A stretch of 64,000 bases of DNA from Flavobacterium sp. 102 (GCF_003634615.1 NZ_RBKX01000001.1:3100001-3164000), one strand, 5' to 3'; counted from the first letter of the stretch, positions 1 through 9,184 are shown. Notes: generated from the sequence alone by a model not told the origin. A program made the numbers and translations.

Positions 1-1062
1 TACGATTTGAGTTCCTACTATAACAAATTGGGATTAGAAAAAAGTAAGGAATACCAAAACCTCGAAATGATACCCTATTTCAATCATTCCGAAGGCATCA
101 ACCAATACTTCACAAAGAACTACCAAACCGCCATTAGCAGTCTTCAAAAAACAGTACCGGAAATCCATAAAAAGAAAGACTTCGCCAACGAAACCGTAGC
201 CTGGTTCTACATCGGAAAAAGTTACTGGGACTTAAAAAAGCAAAAGAAGGCTATTCCCTATTTCATCAAAGTAGACAAAGCCTACACAGACCACCAATAC
301 ACCCGCCCCGACCTAAGAGAAAATTACGAGTTGCTAATTGACTATTACACCAAACAACAAAAACCCGAATTACAATTAAAATACATTAATCGGCTACTAG
401 AGGTTGACAGCACCCTTAACCACAATTACAAATACCTTTCCAATAAAGTTCACAAAGAATACGACACAAAAAAGCTATTAGTGGCCAAAGAAGCAATAGA
501 ACAATCACTGATATCTTATAGAAAAATAGGAGGAATAACCATAGCTATTTTAGTTATAGCAATAGCGCTATTGTACAGACACCATCTAAACAAGCAAAAG
601 CGCATGAAACAAAAATTCGACGAATTCATAAAGGAACAAACCATAAAATTCCAACCACCACCACAATTCCCTCAGGAAAACTGCGATGACCTTAACCCGC
701 AATTGGTAGAAACCATCCTCAAAAACCTCGAAGAATTCGAAACAAACCACAAATACATCGAAAAAGACATGAGCCTGTCCAAACTGGCAGCACACCTAAA
801 AACCAACAAAAGATACGCTTACAAAGTGATACTAACCCACCGTGGCAAAAAAACCATCGAATACATAACCGACCTAAAAATAAACTACATCTTAAACCTC
901 CTAAAAACACAAAACAAATACCGCAACTATACCAACAAAGCCCTCGGCGAAGAAGCAGGCTTCGGCTCAACCCAAATCTTCACCAAAGCCTTCAACAAAA
1001 AAATGGGCATGTCACCCACCTTTTTCATTCGGGAACTAAAAAAATCCCAACAGGAGTTTTGA
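1..1062 (+). CDS. AraC-type regulator with TPR-like sensor and one membrane helix (5' partial)
   Basis: The reading frame is open to the first base, so the true start lies left of the window. The visible part starts with helical TPR-like repeats (for example a segment around residues 60-100 rich in Y, W and A). A single hydrophobic helix follows at about residues 175-192, then a basic linker and a C-terminal AraC-type helix-turn-helix ending in SPTFFIRELKK. This order (exported TPR sensor, one membrane span, cytoplasmic AraC domain) is a known Bacteroidetes regulator type. The ligand and targets are not visible. No partner gene lies directly downstream on this strand. Confidence 0.8.
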   Translation, partial: YDLSSYYNKLGLEKSKEYQNLEMIPYFNHSEGINQYFTKNYQTAISSLQKTVPEIHKKKDFANETVAWFYIGKSYWDLKKQKKAIPYFIKVDKAYTDHQYTRPDLRENYELLIDYYTKQQKPELQLKYINRLLEVDSTLNHNYKYLSNKVHKEYDTKKLLVAKEAIEQSLISYRKIGGITIAILVIAIALLYRHHLNKQKRMKQKFDEFIKEQTIKFQPPPQFPQENCDDLNPQLVETILKNLEEFETNHKYIEKDMSLSKLAAHLKTNKRYAYKVILTHRGKKTIEYITDLKINYILNLLKTQNKYRNYTNKALGEEAGFGSTQIFTKAFNKKMGMSPTFFIRELKKSQQEF

Positions 1063-1127
1063 TAGCAAACGAGAAAGCATATGAAAAAATTTAACCTAAT
1101 AAAACCATAAACAATTGAATGCACATT

Positions 1128-1163
1128 GTCACCCTGTCCCGATAGCTATCGGGAGTCGAAGGG
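1128..1163. repeat. CCCGATAGCTATCGGG intergenic palindrome
   Basis: A perfect 16-bp palindrome flanked by GTCACCCTGT and AGTCGAAGGG. The same unit, in either orientation, recurs in many gaps of this window (near 12.2, 17.4-17.8, 19.9, 20.2, 21.0, 23.1, 27.7, 29.2 and 30.6 kb). It is a REP-like dispersed repeat and may form a hairpin downstream of genes. Confidence 0.75.
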
Positions 1164-1302
1164 CACAACCCACAACTTATATTCAGAACTCCTCACTATT
1201 TCCTTCTTCCGTCTGTCATTCCCGAGAAGGCGGGAACCCATAACTTTTTACCTTTAACCTCTAACTTTAGTGCCTCAGCGCCTTAGACCCTAACTAAACA
1301 AC

Positions 1303-2079
1303 TCATCCCTTTCTCTGCCCAAACTCAGTCCGCAACGCCGAAAAATCCTGTCTGATACCTTGCAATATATCCTGCACACTCATTACACCTAAATCATCCT
1401 TCTCAAATTCCTGCGTGGCTATGCTACAGGCATAACGCCAAATTTCCAATACATCTGAAAATGAGACTTCATAAGGCTCATAAATAGGATTGTCAGAGTG
1501 TGCCATGACACCATCTTTGCCTTTTATATACAACCTTTTATAGGACATGCCGTTGTTTTTAGTGATTAGAATATAAGTTTTCCCATCAACAATATCACTA
1601 ATGCGTTCTACATACTCACCAACTACAAATGAGCCTTCCTTGTGTGGAGGCATCGAATCACCGGTAACCGGAAAGGCACGATACTTTCCCTTGGTCAAGA
1701 AGGGTAGCGAAATGCGTTGCAGGCTCTCAATAAACTCAGGATCACCATAACCGGCCAAGTAACCGGCTTGAGCTTTGGCACCAACAATCTCAATTCTGTT
1801 TTCACCATCACTGTCAACCGTAATCGGAAGTAAGATTCGGTTTTCTTCCAATTGAATTAAATTCTCATAAGGCACCCGCCGGATATCAAAAGACAACAAT
1901 AAATCAATACTAACATGAAAGTACCTGGAAATCTTTTGCAGACAATCCAATGGCGGGTCAGTAGTTCCTTCATATTTGGCATATCGTTCCCGCGGAATTC
2001 GCAATTCATCCGCTATTTTTTGTTGTGTCATACCACTTTTGACACGCAGGTACCTTAGGTTATCAGAAAATATAGACAT
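1303..2079 (-). CDS. LexA-like repressor: XRE helix-turn-helix plus S24 peptidase domain
   Basis: The N-terminal XRE DNA-binding domain covers about residues 5-65. The C-terminal half is an S24/LexA-type self-cleaving domain: Ala105-Gly106 fits the cleavage site, Ser142 (in GDSMPP) the nucleophile and Lys181 (in SYKRL) the general base. Such proteins repress target genes until RecA-stimulated autocleavage. It is divergent from a Y-family polymerase and a DnaE polymerase, so it is probably the damage-responsive switch of that cassette (inference). A 15-bp palindrome overlaps its predicted transcription start, which suggests autoregulation. A phage-type repressor is the other possibility, but no phage genes adjoin. 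Confidence 0.88.
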   Translation of the reverse strand: MSIFSDNLRYLRVKSGMTQQKIADELRIPRERYAKYEGTTDPPLDCLQKISRYFHVSIDLLLSFDIRRVPYENLIQLEENRILLPITVDSDGENRIEIVGAKAQAGYLAGYGDPEFIESLQRISLPFLTKGKYRAFPVTGDSMPPHKEGSFVVGEYVERISDIVDGKTYILITKNNGMSYKRLYIKGKDGVMAHSDNPIYEPYEVSFSDVLEIWRYACSIATQEFEKDDLGVMSVQDILQGIRQDFSALRTEFGQRKG

Positions 2080-2087
2080 GTGATTAT

Positions 2088-2102
2088 GTGAATTTAATTC
2101 AC
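2088..2102. promoter_or_regulatory. Palindromic operator candidate for the S24 repressor
   Basis: GTGAATTTAATTCAC is a perfect inverted repeat around a central T, in the 100-bp gap between the divergent repressor and polymerase genes. It overlaps the expected start site of the repressor transcript. A half-site-like AATTTTCAC lies at 2151-2159, close to the polymerase start site. Confidence 0.6.
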
Positions 2103-2104
2103 AA

Positions 2105-2112
2105 CAAATATA
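2105..2112 (-). promoter_or_regulatory. TAnnTTTG -7 box for the S24 repressor gene
   Basis: TATATTTG on the minus strand. The expected start site, a few bases downstream, falls inside the palindrome at 2088-2102. Confidence 0.5.
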
Positions 2113-2134
2113 ATAATCTTTGGTAATATCATTC

Positions 2135-2142
2135 TAATTTTG
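2135..2142 (+). promoter_or_regulatory. TAnnTTTG -7 box for the dinB polymerase gene
   Basis: TAATTTTG, 38 bases before the polymerase ATG. It is followed by AATTTTCAC, which resembles half of the operator palindrome. Confidence 0.5.
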
Positions 2143-2179
2143 TAAAAATTAATTTTCACTCAATAAATTACCACCTTAT

Positions 2180-3331
2180 ATGTCACGAGCCATTGTACAC
2201 ATGGATTTAGATACCTTTTTTGTCTCTTGCGTAAGACTGGAAAACCCTCAATTAAACGAGATTCCTCTAATCGTAGGTGGTGGCGAAAGAGGAGTCGTGG
2301 CATCCTGTTCTTATGAAGCAAGGTATTTTGGCGTGCGTTCCGCCATGCCAATTCGTATGGCAATGCAATTGTGTCCGCAAGCCAAAATTGTAAAAGGTGA
2401 CATGGAATTGTTTTCAAAAAAATCCCATGAAGTAACCCAAATCATCGAAGAAAATTCACCACTGGTGGAAAAAGCTAGCATCGACGAATTCTATCTCGAC
2501 ATTACCGGTATGGATAAATTTTATGGCTGTTACAAATGGACAAACGAATTGATACATACCATCACCAAAGAAACCGGACTACCGATAAGTTTTGCATTAT
2601 CCGTAAACAAAACGGTTTCCAAAATCGCTACCGGAGAAGGCAAACCCAAAGGCAATCTCGAAATTCCGCAGAACATGGTGAAGCCGTTTCTAAATCCATT
2701 ATCCATTCGTAAAATCCCAATGGTAGGCGAAGTAACTTTCAATCTCCTTTCCAGACTCGGAATTCGTAATATCGAAAAGTTATCCGAAACTCCGGCGGAG
2801 GTGCTACAAAGTATGATAGGAAAAAACGGTCTCGAACTATGGAAAAAAGCCAACGGCATCGACAACACCCCGGTGCAACCCTATACCGAAAGAAAATCCC
2901 TTTCAACAGAACACACTTATCTACAAGACACCATCGACATCAAAAAAGTAGAATCATTGATTTTAGGCATGGTCGAAAAACTAGCTTATCAAGCGCGTGC
3001 CGAACAATGGTTAGTATCAACACTAGTCATCAAAATACGCTACGCCAACTTTGACACCGAGAATCTCCAAAGAAAAATCGCCTACACCGCCTGCGATCAC
3101 ATCTTGTCCAAAATAGCCATAGAATTATTCAACAAACTATACAACCGCCGCATGCGAATCAGATTAGTCGGAGTATCATTCACCGGCTTAGTCCGTGGCA
3201 CCTACCAAATCAACATGTTCGAAGACACCGAAGAAATGGTAGCCCTATATCAGGCTTTAGACAAAATGAAAAACCGCTTCGGCTTCCAAGCCGTCGGCCG
3301 TGCCAACGCAATATTAAAAAACACAACTTAA
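2180..3331 (+). CDS. dinB: Y-family translesion DNA polymerase (Pol IV type)
   Basis: A Y-family polymerase of 383 residues. The metal-binding Asp9 and Asp11 are in MDLDTFF and the catalytic Asp102-Glu103 are in SIDEFYLD, so the active site is intact, unlike the inactive ImuB proteins of other mutagenesis cassettes. A C-terminal QINMF at residues 343-347 fits a sliding-clamp binding motif. The helix-hairpin-helix region is near residues 175-210. The product would copy past damaged bases at low fidelity. It is divergent from the S24 repressor and followed after 120 bp by a second DnaE polymerase, which supports a damage-induced mutasome role. Confidence 0.93.
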   Translation: MSRAIVHMDLDTFFVSCVRLENPQLNEIPLIVGGGERGVVASCSYEARYFGVRSAMPIRMAMQLCPQAKIVKGDMELFSKKSHEVTQIIEENSPLVEKASIDEFYLDITGMDKFYGCYKWTNELIHTITKETGLPISFALSVNKTVSKIATGEGKPKGNLEIPQNMVKPFLNPLSIRKIPMVGEVTFNLLSRLGIRNIEKLSETPAEVLQSMIGKNGLELWKKANGIDNTPVQPYTERKSLSTEHTYLQDTIDIKKVESLILGMVEKLAYQARAEQWLVSTLVIKIRYANFDTENLQRKIAYTACDHILSKIAIELFNKLYNRRMRIRLVGVSFTGLVRGTYQINMFEDTEEMVALYQALDKMKNRFGFQAVGRANAILKNTT

Positions 3332-3339
3332 TAATAAAA

Positions 3340-3445
3340 CCTTTGTCACCCTGAGCCTAGCCTGCACTGAGCACAGTCGAAAGGTCGTAGGGCCAAACTA
3401 ACAACTCAAAATTCAACATTCTCAATTCAACATTCAACATTCAAA
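3340..3445. repeat. Intergenic repeats between dinB and the DnaE gene
   Basis: Holds a GTCACCCTGAGCC...CAGTCGAAAGG unit of the REP-like family, followed by an AT-rich direct repeat of the form CAACATTC. No terminator is evident, so readthrough from dinB into the DnaE gene is possible. Confidence 0.5.
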
Positions 3446-3451
3446 ATTAAA

Positions 3452-6400
3452 ATGTACCTCAACTGCCACTCCTTCCACTCCCTCCGCTTCGGCACCATTC
3501 CACTAAACGAACTAGTGGAACAAGCAGTGCAATACGGCGTTACGGCAATGGCACTAACCGACATCAACACAGTAACAGGCATTTATGATTTTATAAAAGC
3601 TTGTGCTTTAGTAAACATTAAACCATTAGTAGGTATCGACTTCCGTAACAATGGTAAACAATTATTCATCGGACTCGCAAAAAACAGAAAAGGAATTGCA
3701 GAAATGAACCGCATAATAACAAACCATAATTTTGAAAACACACTACTTCCGGAACAAGCTCCCAATTTCGAAAATGTGTTTGTTATTTATCCATTAGATA
3801 ATGTCCCGGAGGAACTCAAGGAAAACGAATTTATAGGCATTAATGCAGAGCAATTACCCAAATTGTACAATTACGTCTGGAAAAGAAGAACTCTCAAAAT
3901 GGTCATACTACAATCCGTTACATATCGTACCAAAAAAGAATTCAACCTCCATAAAATACTCAGAGCAATCGACTTAAATATTATTGGTTCAAAATTGAAG
4001 GATACTGATTATTGTAAAGTATCCGAAGTCATGATACCAGTCAACAATCTTTTAGAAAAATTCACTGACTATCCTCAAATAATCCAAAATACACAAGCCA
4101 TAATCCAAGCCTGTAATTTCGAATATGATTTCAATACCCCTAAAAACAAAAAACACTATACGACCAACAAACACGATGATATTGCATTACTGACTAAACT
4201 CGCATCCGAAGGAATGATACGCCGTTATGGTCCTGCCAATGCAGAAGCCAAAGCCAGAGTCGAAAAGGAATTGAAAGTAATCAACGATTTAGAATTCAGC
4301 GGCTACTTTCTCATTACCTGGGATATTGTACAATACAGTATTAGCAAAGGCTTTTTGCATATTGGTCGGGGCAGCGGTGCCAACAGTATCATTGCGTATT
4401 GTCTCGACATTACTAACATTTGTCCCTTGGAACTCGACTTGTATTTCGAGCGTTTTTTAAACGTCAATCGCAAAACGCCACCCGATTTCGATATCGATTG
4501 GTCTTGGCGCGAACGCGATACCATCTTAGAATACATTTTCAATAAGTACGGCAGAGATCATGTGGCGTTCTGTGGGACCAATGTCGAATTCAAGTACCGC
4601 TCCATTTTCCGGGAAGTAGGCAAAGTGTTTGGCTTACCCAAAGAAGAACTCGATGAATTGGCCAAAAACCCAATGCAAAAGCACAACAAAAATGAAGTGG
4701 TCAAAATGGTTCAGGAATATGGTATGATGCTCGAAAAATACCCCAATCAAAGAAGTATGCATTCCTGTGGCATCATCATTTCAGAAGAACCCATAACCAA
4801 TTTCACCGCACTGGAAATGCCGCCAAAAGGATTTCCCATAGTCCAGTTTGACATGCACGTAGCGGAAGATATCGGGTTTGATAAATTCGATATCCTGAGC
4901 CAGCGGGGCATTGGCCACATCGACGATACTGTAAAGCTGATTAAAGAAAACCAAGGCATAACAGTCGATATACGGGATACTTCCCTTTCCAAAGACGAGA
5001 AAACCTGCAACGAACTCTTAAGCCAAGGCAAAACCATTGGCTGCTTCTACATTGAAAGTCCCGCCATGCGGGGTTTGCTCCGAAGATTAAAATGTAACAA
5101 TTACAAAGTATTAGTGGCGGCCTCCTCCATCATCCGTCCCGGAGTAGCACAATCCGGCATGATGAAAGAATACATTTTCCGCCACAACCATCCCGACCGT
5201 TTCGAATATTTCCACGAGGTGTTTAAAGAACAATTGGGAGAAACCTATGGCATTATGGTATACCAGGAAGATGTTATCAAGATTGCGTTACACTACGGCG
5301 GTCTTCCTGCCGCCGATGGCGATATCCTACGACGAGCCATGAGTGGAAAAGGACGCTCAAAAGCAGCACTGCAAAAAGTAAAAGACAACTTTTTTGATTC
5401 CTGCAAAAAGCAAGGACATCCCGACCAGTTAAGCCAGGAAATTTACCGCCAAATTGAGTCATTTGCAGGATACTCCTTTTGCAAAGCACACTCTGCCTCC
5501 TATGCTGTCGAGAGCTACCAAAGTCTGTATTTGAAAACCTATTATCCAATAGAGTTCATGACAGCGGTAATCAACAATTTTGGTGGGTTCTACCGTACCG
5601 AAGTCTACATTCACGAAGCCAAAATGTCAGGGGCAAAAATCCACAATCCTTGCGTCAATAAAAGCGAATACCAAACCAATGTATATGACAAAAATATTTA
5701 CTTAGGTTTTCAGCATCTTAAAAGCTTGGATTCTAAAACAGGAGAACTCATTGTAAAGGAACGCAAAGAAAATGGCCCGTATTTATCATTAGAAGACTTT
5801 ATCGATAGAATTCCCATCGGAATTGAAGGCATCCAAATACTAATCTTCATTGGCGCTTTCCGTTTTACAGGCAAACCAAAAAATGAATTATTAATAATAG
5901 CTCGGTTAATTTTAATCAATTTCAAACCCGAAAACCGCAACCTAATGTTACTCAAGGAACCGGTTAAGGAATATAAATTACCGGTTTTAGAACGTTCACC
6001 ATTCGAAGATGCTTTCGATGAAATTGAACTACTCGATTTTCCGGTCTCTGTGACACCCTTTAATCTACTCCAAACAAGATTCCGCGGCGATGTAATGGCA
6101 CGGGATTTGACCAAACACCATAAAAAAACAGTACGGATGTTGGCTTACTTAATTTCTCGCAAACACGTTCCCACCAAACGAGGCGATATGTATTTCGGAA
6201 CTTGGATAGATGCCGAAGGAGAATTTTTCGACACAGCCCATTTCGCCGATTGCCTACAACAATATCCTTTCAAAGGGGGTGGATGTTATTTGTTATTGGG
6301 TCAGGTAGAAGTCGATTACCACTTCCCAACCATTACCATTTCAAAAATGACCAAAATGCCATTCATTCCCGATCCTCGTTATTCAGCCACCGATGAAAAA

Positions 6401-6514
6401 CGTTTCCAAACACAACAGCAAATCCGCGAAGACGTCAGCATGACACAACGAGCACCTTACCCTCAGGAACACGAGATTAATTTACCCCGACAAAAAATGG
6501 GGCCGAGTGTATGA
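3452..6514 (+). CDS. dnaE2: DnaE-type DNA polymerase III alpha subunit, error-prone paralogue type
   Basis: A C-family polymerase of 1020 residues, shorter than replicative DnaE (about 1160-1500). The PHP domain starts at once (NCHSFHS, His6 and His9). The palm holds GRGSGANS and the catalytic PDFDID at residues 344-349. Helix-hairpin-helix and OB-fold regions follow, the latter near residue 890. Short DnaE paralogues beside a Y-family polymerase and a LexA-type gene are typical of DnaE2 mutagenesis cassettes. The dnaE2 symbol rests on this length and context, because sequence alone cannot exclude another DnaE class. It probably extends lesion-bypass products made by the upstream polymerase. 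Confidence 0.88.
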   Translation: MYLNCHSFHSLRFGTIPLNELVEQAVQYGVTAMALTDINTVTGIYDFIKACALVNIKPLVGIDFRNNGKQLFIGLAKNRKGIAEMNRIITNHNFENTLLPEQAPNFENVFVIYPLDNVPEELKENEFIGINAEQLPKLYNYVWKRRTLKMVILQSVTYRTKKEFNLHKILRAIDLNIIGSKLKDTDYCKVSEVMIPVNNLLEKFTDYPQIIQNTQAIIQACNFEYDFNTPKNKKHYTTNKHDDIALLTKLASEGMIRRYGPANAEAKARVEKELKVINDLEFSGYFLITWDIVQYSISKGFLHIGRGSGANSIIAYCLDITNICPLELDLYFERFLNVNRKTPPDFDIDWSWRERDTILEYIFNKYGRDHVAFCGTNVEFKYRSIFREVGKVFGLPKEELDELAKNPMQKHNKNEVVKMVQEYGMMLEKYPNQRSMHSCGIIISEEPITNFTALEMPPKGFPIVQFDMHVAEDIGFDKFDILSQRGIGHIDDTVKLIKENQGITVDIRDTSLSKDEKTCNELLSQGKTIGCFYIESPAMRGLLRRLKCNNYKVLVAASSIIRPGVAQSGMMKEYIFRHNHPDRFEYFHEVFKEQLGETYGIMVYQEDVIKIALHYGGLPAADGDILRRAMSGKGRSKAALQKVKDNFFDSCKKQGHPDQLSQEIYRQIESFAGYSFCKAHSASYAVESYQSLYLKTYYPIEFMTAVINNFGGFYRTEVYIHEAKMSGAKIHNPCVNKSEYQTNVYDKNIYLGFQHLKSLDSKTGELIVKERKENGPYLSLEDFIDRIPIGIEGIQILIFIGAFRFTGKPKNELLIIARLILINFKPENRNLMLLKEPVKEYKLPVLERSPFEDAFDEIELLDFPVSVTPFNLLQTRFRGDVMARDLTKHHKKTVRMLAYLISRKHVPTKRGDMYFGTWIDAEGEFFDTAHFADCLQQYPFKGGGCYLLLGQVEVDYHFPTITISKMTKMPFIPDPRYSATDEKRFQTQQQIREDVSMTQRAPYPQEHEINLPRQKMGPSV

Positions 6515-6603
6515 AAAGAGTCCGGTGGACTCTTTTAGCGAAGGAGCCAGGCGGCGCGAGGGCCAAAATAAAACAATAAATGATAAAACAAATGTTCTTA
6601 GAA

Positions 6604-6830
6604 AATAGCATTAGAATCTGGCAGGCGAGCGTCAAATATTTGAAGAATTCTTAAAATGAAAAGCTGTTTGATCCCGTTGCCAAACGGGAGAGTTCTTTTC
6701 ATTTAGACCCAAACCGTAGGTGAACGGTGCGAAGCAAATTCAAGAATAGATTTGACCGCCGAAGATTCAGAGCCTTGACTTTTTTGTTACTTTTTGTGTC
6801 AAGACAAAAAGTAAAGAACTTGAAAAATCA
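6604..6830. repeat. Long imperfect inverted repeat, copy 1
   Basis: The inner stem CCCGTTGCCAAACGGG lies inside AAATGAAAAG...CTTTTCATTT. Outer arms from TCTGGCAGG to GAAGATTCAGA pair imperfectly. The 3' tail CTTTTTGTGTCAAGACAAAAAG is a second hairpin. Copy 2 at 6905-7090 keeps the core and tail with other outer arms, which suggests a structure-conserved element. Confidence 0.55.
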
Positions 6831-6904
6831 GACATTCTAAAATGAAAAACAAAAAGTTCTAAGATCCCTTTCCGAAGGAAACGAAAGCAACAAATTCCGC
6901 TTAA

Positions 6905-7090
6905 AATGCCATTAGACTATGGCAGCCGGGCACCTGCACCACGAAGATGCAGAAAAAATAAAACGCTGTTTGATCCCGATGCCAATCGGGAGAGTTCGTT
7001 TTATTTCTGCTTCGAGTGTGAGCAGGTCGGCGAATAGTCCAAGGCTTGATTTTTTGTTTCTTTTGTATCAAGACAAAAGAAAATAATAAA
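6905..7090. repeat. Long imperfect inverted repeat, copy 2
   Basis: The inner stem CCCGATGCCAATCGGG lies within AAAACG...CGTTTT, then GCAGAAA...TTTCTGC, then CCTGC...GCAGG. The 3' tail CTTTTGTATCAAGACAAAAG matches copy 1 and a related element at 9752-9790. It ends just before the exonuclease/GIY-YIG gene. Confidence 0.55.
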
Positions 7091-7099
7091 ACAAAATAA

Positions 7100-8491
7100 A
7101 TGAAAAAAAAGGAATACGCTATAGTCGATATCGAAACCACAGGCGGCAACGCCAGTCACAGCCGCATTACCGAAATCGCCATTATCATCCATAATGGTAC
7201 CGAAGTAATCGACCATTGGGAAACACTAGTCAATCCCCAAAAAGAAATACCACCAGCCATTTTTGCACTAACAGGCATCAACAATGAAATGGTACGCTCA
7301 GCCCCTATCTTCGATGACATTTCAGAAAAAGTTTTAGAGATGCTCAACGACCGAATCTTTGTAGCACATAACGTCAATTTCGATTATTCATTCGTTCGTC
7401 ACGAACTCGAAAAGAGTGGTTTCAAATGGACAGCTAGAAAACTTTGTACCGTTCGTGCGGCTCGAAAAATCAAACCCGGTTTACCATCTTACAGCTTAGG
7501 CAGACTTTGTAATTCATTAGAAATTCCACTCCTAAACGCGCACCGCGCGGGAGGCGATGCATCGGCAACAGCCATCTTATTTACCCGACTGCTGGAATGG
7601 GACACCGAAGGCGAAATGTCAAAAATGATAAAAAAAACGGCACAAGACCAACGCTTACCACCTAATTTACCTCCGGCAGATTTTGAGCAATTACCAGAAA
7701 AACCGGGCGTTTATTATTTCTACAATCAAGAAAAAAAGGTAATCTATATTGGCAAGGCAATCAACATAAAGAAAAGGGTCGCTACCCATTTCAGCGGCCA
7801 TAAAATCACACCACAAAGGCAACAGTTCTTGCGCGATACCTATAGCATTTCATTTGAAGTTTGTGCTACCGAACTAATGGCATTACTGCTAGAGTGTTCA
7901 GAAATTAAAAAACTATGGCCTATATACAATAAGGCGTTAAAACGTTTTGAACCCAAATTTGGTCTTTACCAATATGAAGCCCGAAGTGGTTACAAATACT
8001 TGGCCATCGGAAAGCTAACCAAATTCCAATCCTGCATCGAACCTTTCAATAGTTTGTATGAAGGTATAAATCTATTGAAGAATCTGGCGGAGCAATTCGG
8101 CATTGACAATAGGTTCTGCAATTACGGTATGGTCAATAAGGGCGAAATTTTTCAAAATGCAGACCACACTGAGTTACCCGCTGTAGAGCTACACAATGAA
8201 CAAGTAACCAGCGCCCTTGATTTCTTATTAAATAACAGAAATACTTTTGCCATTGTAGACAAAGGCCGAACCAAAGAAGAGCACAGTTGCATTTGGGTCG
8301 AAAAGGGACACTTTTATGGCATGGGCTATATAAACGCTGAAACTGGTATTACCACTATCACAGAACTTAAGGAGTGTGTAACTCCGTATAAAAGCAATAA
8401 TTATATTATGCATTTAATTTACGCCTACGCCGAAAAATACCCCAATAAAGTGATCAAATCAACTGCTAAACAACTGGAGTACAAAAACTAA
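7100..8491 (+). CDS. DEDDh exonuclease fused to GIY-YIG nuclease domain
   Basis: The N-terminal DnaQ-like 3'-5' exonuclease (about residues 1-165) has Asp10/Glu12 in VDIETTG, a central AHNVNFD and a C-terminal HRAGGDA, so the DEDDh set looks complete. A UvrC/Cho-like GIY-YIG domain follows from about residue 200 (PGVYYFY, then IYIGKA). The family is known as epsilon-like proteins with a nuclease tail, related to Cho, which nicks DNA near bulky lesions. The last 170 residues have no motif I recognise. The position after two translesion polymerases suggests a repair role, though the 585-bp gap argues for separate transcription. Confidence 0.88.
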   Translation: MKKKEYAIVDIETTGGNASHSRITEIAIIIHNGTEVIDHWETLVNPQKEIPPAIFALTGINNEMVRSAPIFDDISEKVLEMLNDRIFVAHNVNFDYSFVRHELEKSGFKWTARKLCTVRAARKIKPGLPSYSLGRLCNSLEIPLLNAHRAGGDASATAILFTRLLEWDTEGEMSKMIKKTAQDQRLPPNLPPADFEQLPEKPGVYYFYNQEKKVIYIGKAINIKKRVATHFSGHKITPQRQQFLRDTYSISFEVCATELMALLLECSEIKKLWPIYNKALKRFEPKFGLYQYEARSGYKYLAIGKLTKFQSCIEPFNSLYEGINLLKNLAEQFGIDNRFCNYGMVNKGEIFQNADHTELPAVELHNEQVTSALDFLLNNRNTFAIVDKGRTKEEHSCIWVEKGHFYGMGYINAETGITTITELKECVTPYKSNNYIMHLIYAYAEKYPNKVIKSTAKQLEYKN

Positions 8492-8541
8492 AAAAAAGCA
8501 GTACAAAATAGTAAGTCTTTACAAATTCGATTAATTAAAAG

Positions 8542-8549
8542 TAACTTTG
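8542..8549 (+). promoter_or_regulatory. TAnnTTTG -7 box for the HD hydrolase gene
   Basis: TAACTTTG, 17 bases before the ATG at 8567. Confidence 0.5.
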
Positions 8550-8566
8550 CACCCACTTGACCGCTT

Positions 8567-9184
8567 ATGCTAACTGATACATTTCTACAACTCGTTAAAA
8601 AATACAACAAAGCCCACGAATTGGCTAATAACCTTTGGTTGGAAATATTTACCAAATATTCCGAATCCAAAAGGCATTATCATACGATCGAACATTTAGA
8701 AGCAATGATAGCCGATTTAAAAGAAATAAAAGATAAGATTACGGAATGGGACACCCTATTATTCGCCCTATTTTACCATGACATAATCTATAAAGCGTCA
8801 AGCAGTACAAATGAAATTGACAGTGCTAAAATAGCACGACAAAGACTAACAGAAATAGGATATCCGGATGAAAAGATGGAGAAATGTGTCGCTATAATTA
8901 ACGCCACAAAACAACATGAACTCTCAGACGACAGCGATACTAATTACCTTTTAGATGCCGACTTAGCCATTTTGGGTAAAAACCCAGAAGACTATCAAAG
9001 ATACACAGAACAAATCAGAGAAGAATATACAATCTATCCCGATTTTATGTATGCAAATGGAAGAAAAAAAGCACTACAACACTTTCTTCAAATGCAACAA
9101 ATCTATAAAACAGACTATTTCCAAAAAAAATACGAAAAACAAGCACGAGTAAATATCGCAAACGAACTCGAAACCTTACAATAA
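8567..9184 (+). CDS. HD-superfamily metal-dependent phosphohydrolase
   Basis: A protein of 205 residues. The first ligand fits YHTIEHLE near residue 38, the HD pair is in LFYHDIIY near residue 68, and a late Asp is in LLDADLAILG near residue 126. This is the pattern of the predicted small HD hydrolases that act on nucleotides or other phosphate esters. The substrate cannot be read from sequence. It has its own TAnnTTTG box and appears monocistronic. Confidence 0.8.
   Translation: MLTDTFLQLVKKYNKAHELANNLWLEIFTKYSESKRHYHTIEHLEAMIADLKEIKDKITEWDTLLFALFYHDIIYKASSSTNEIDSAKIARQRLTEIGYPDEKMEKCVAIINATKQHELSDDSDTNYLLDADLAILGKNPEDYQRYTEQIREEYTIYPDFMYANGRKKALQHFLQMQQIYKTDYFQKKYEKQARVNIANELETLQ

Larger units (their letters stand above)
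6515..7099. other. 585-bp gap with two long imperfect hairpin repeats
   Basis: There is no credible gene. Two related structured units fill most of the gap (6604-6830 and 6905-7090). Each has a core of the form GATCCCG-TGCCA-CGGGAG flanked by outer complementary arms, and each ends in an inverted repeat built on CTTTTTGTGTCAAGACAAAAAG. Confidence 0.6.

Noticed and set aside
2180..3331. Calling the Y-family gene imuB
   Set aside because: ImuB proteins lack catalytic acidic residues; here Asp9, Asp102 and Glu103 are present.
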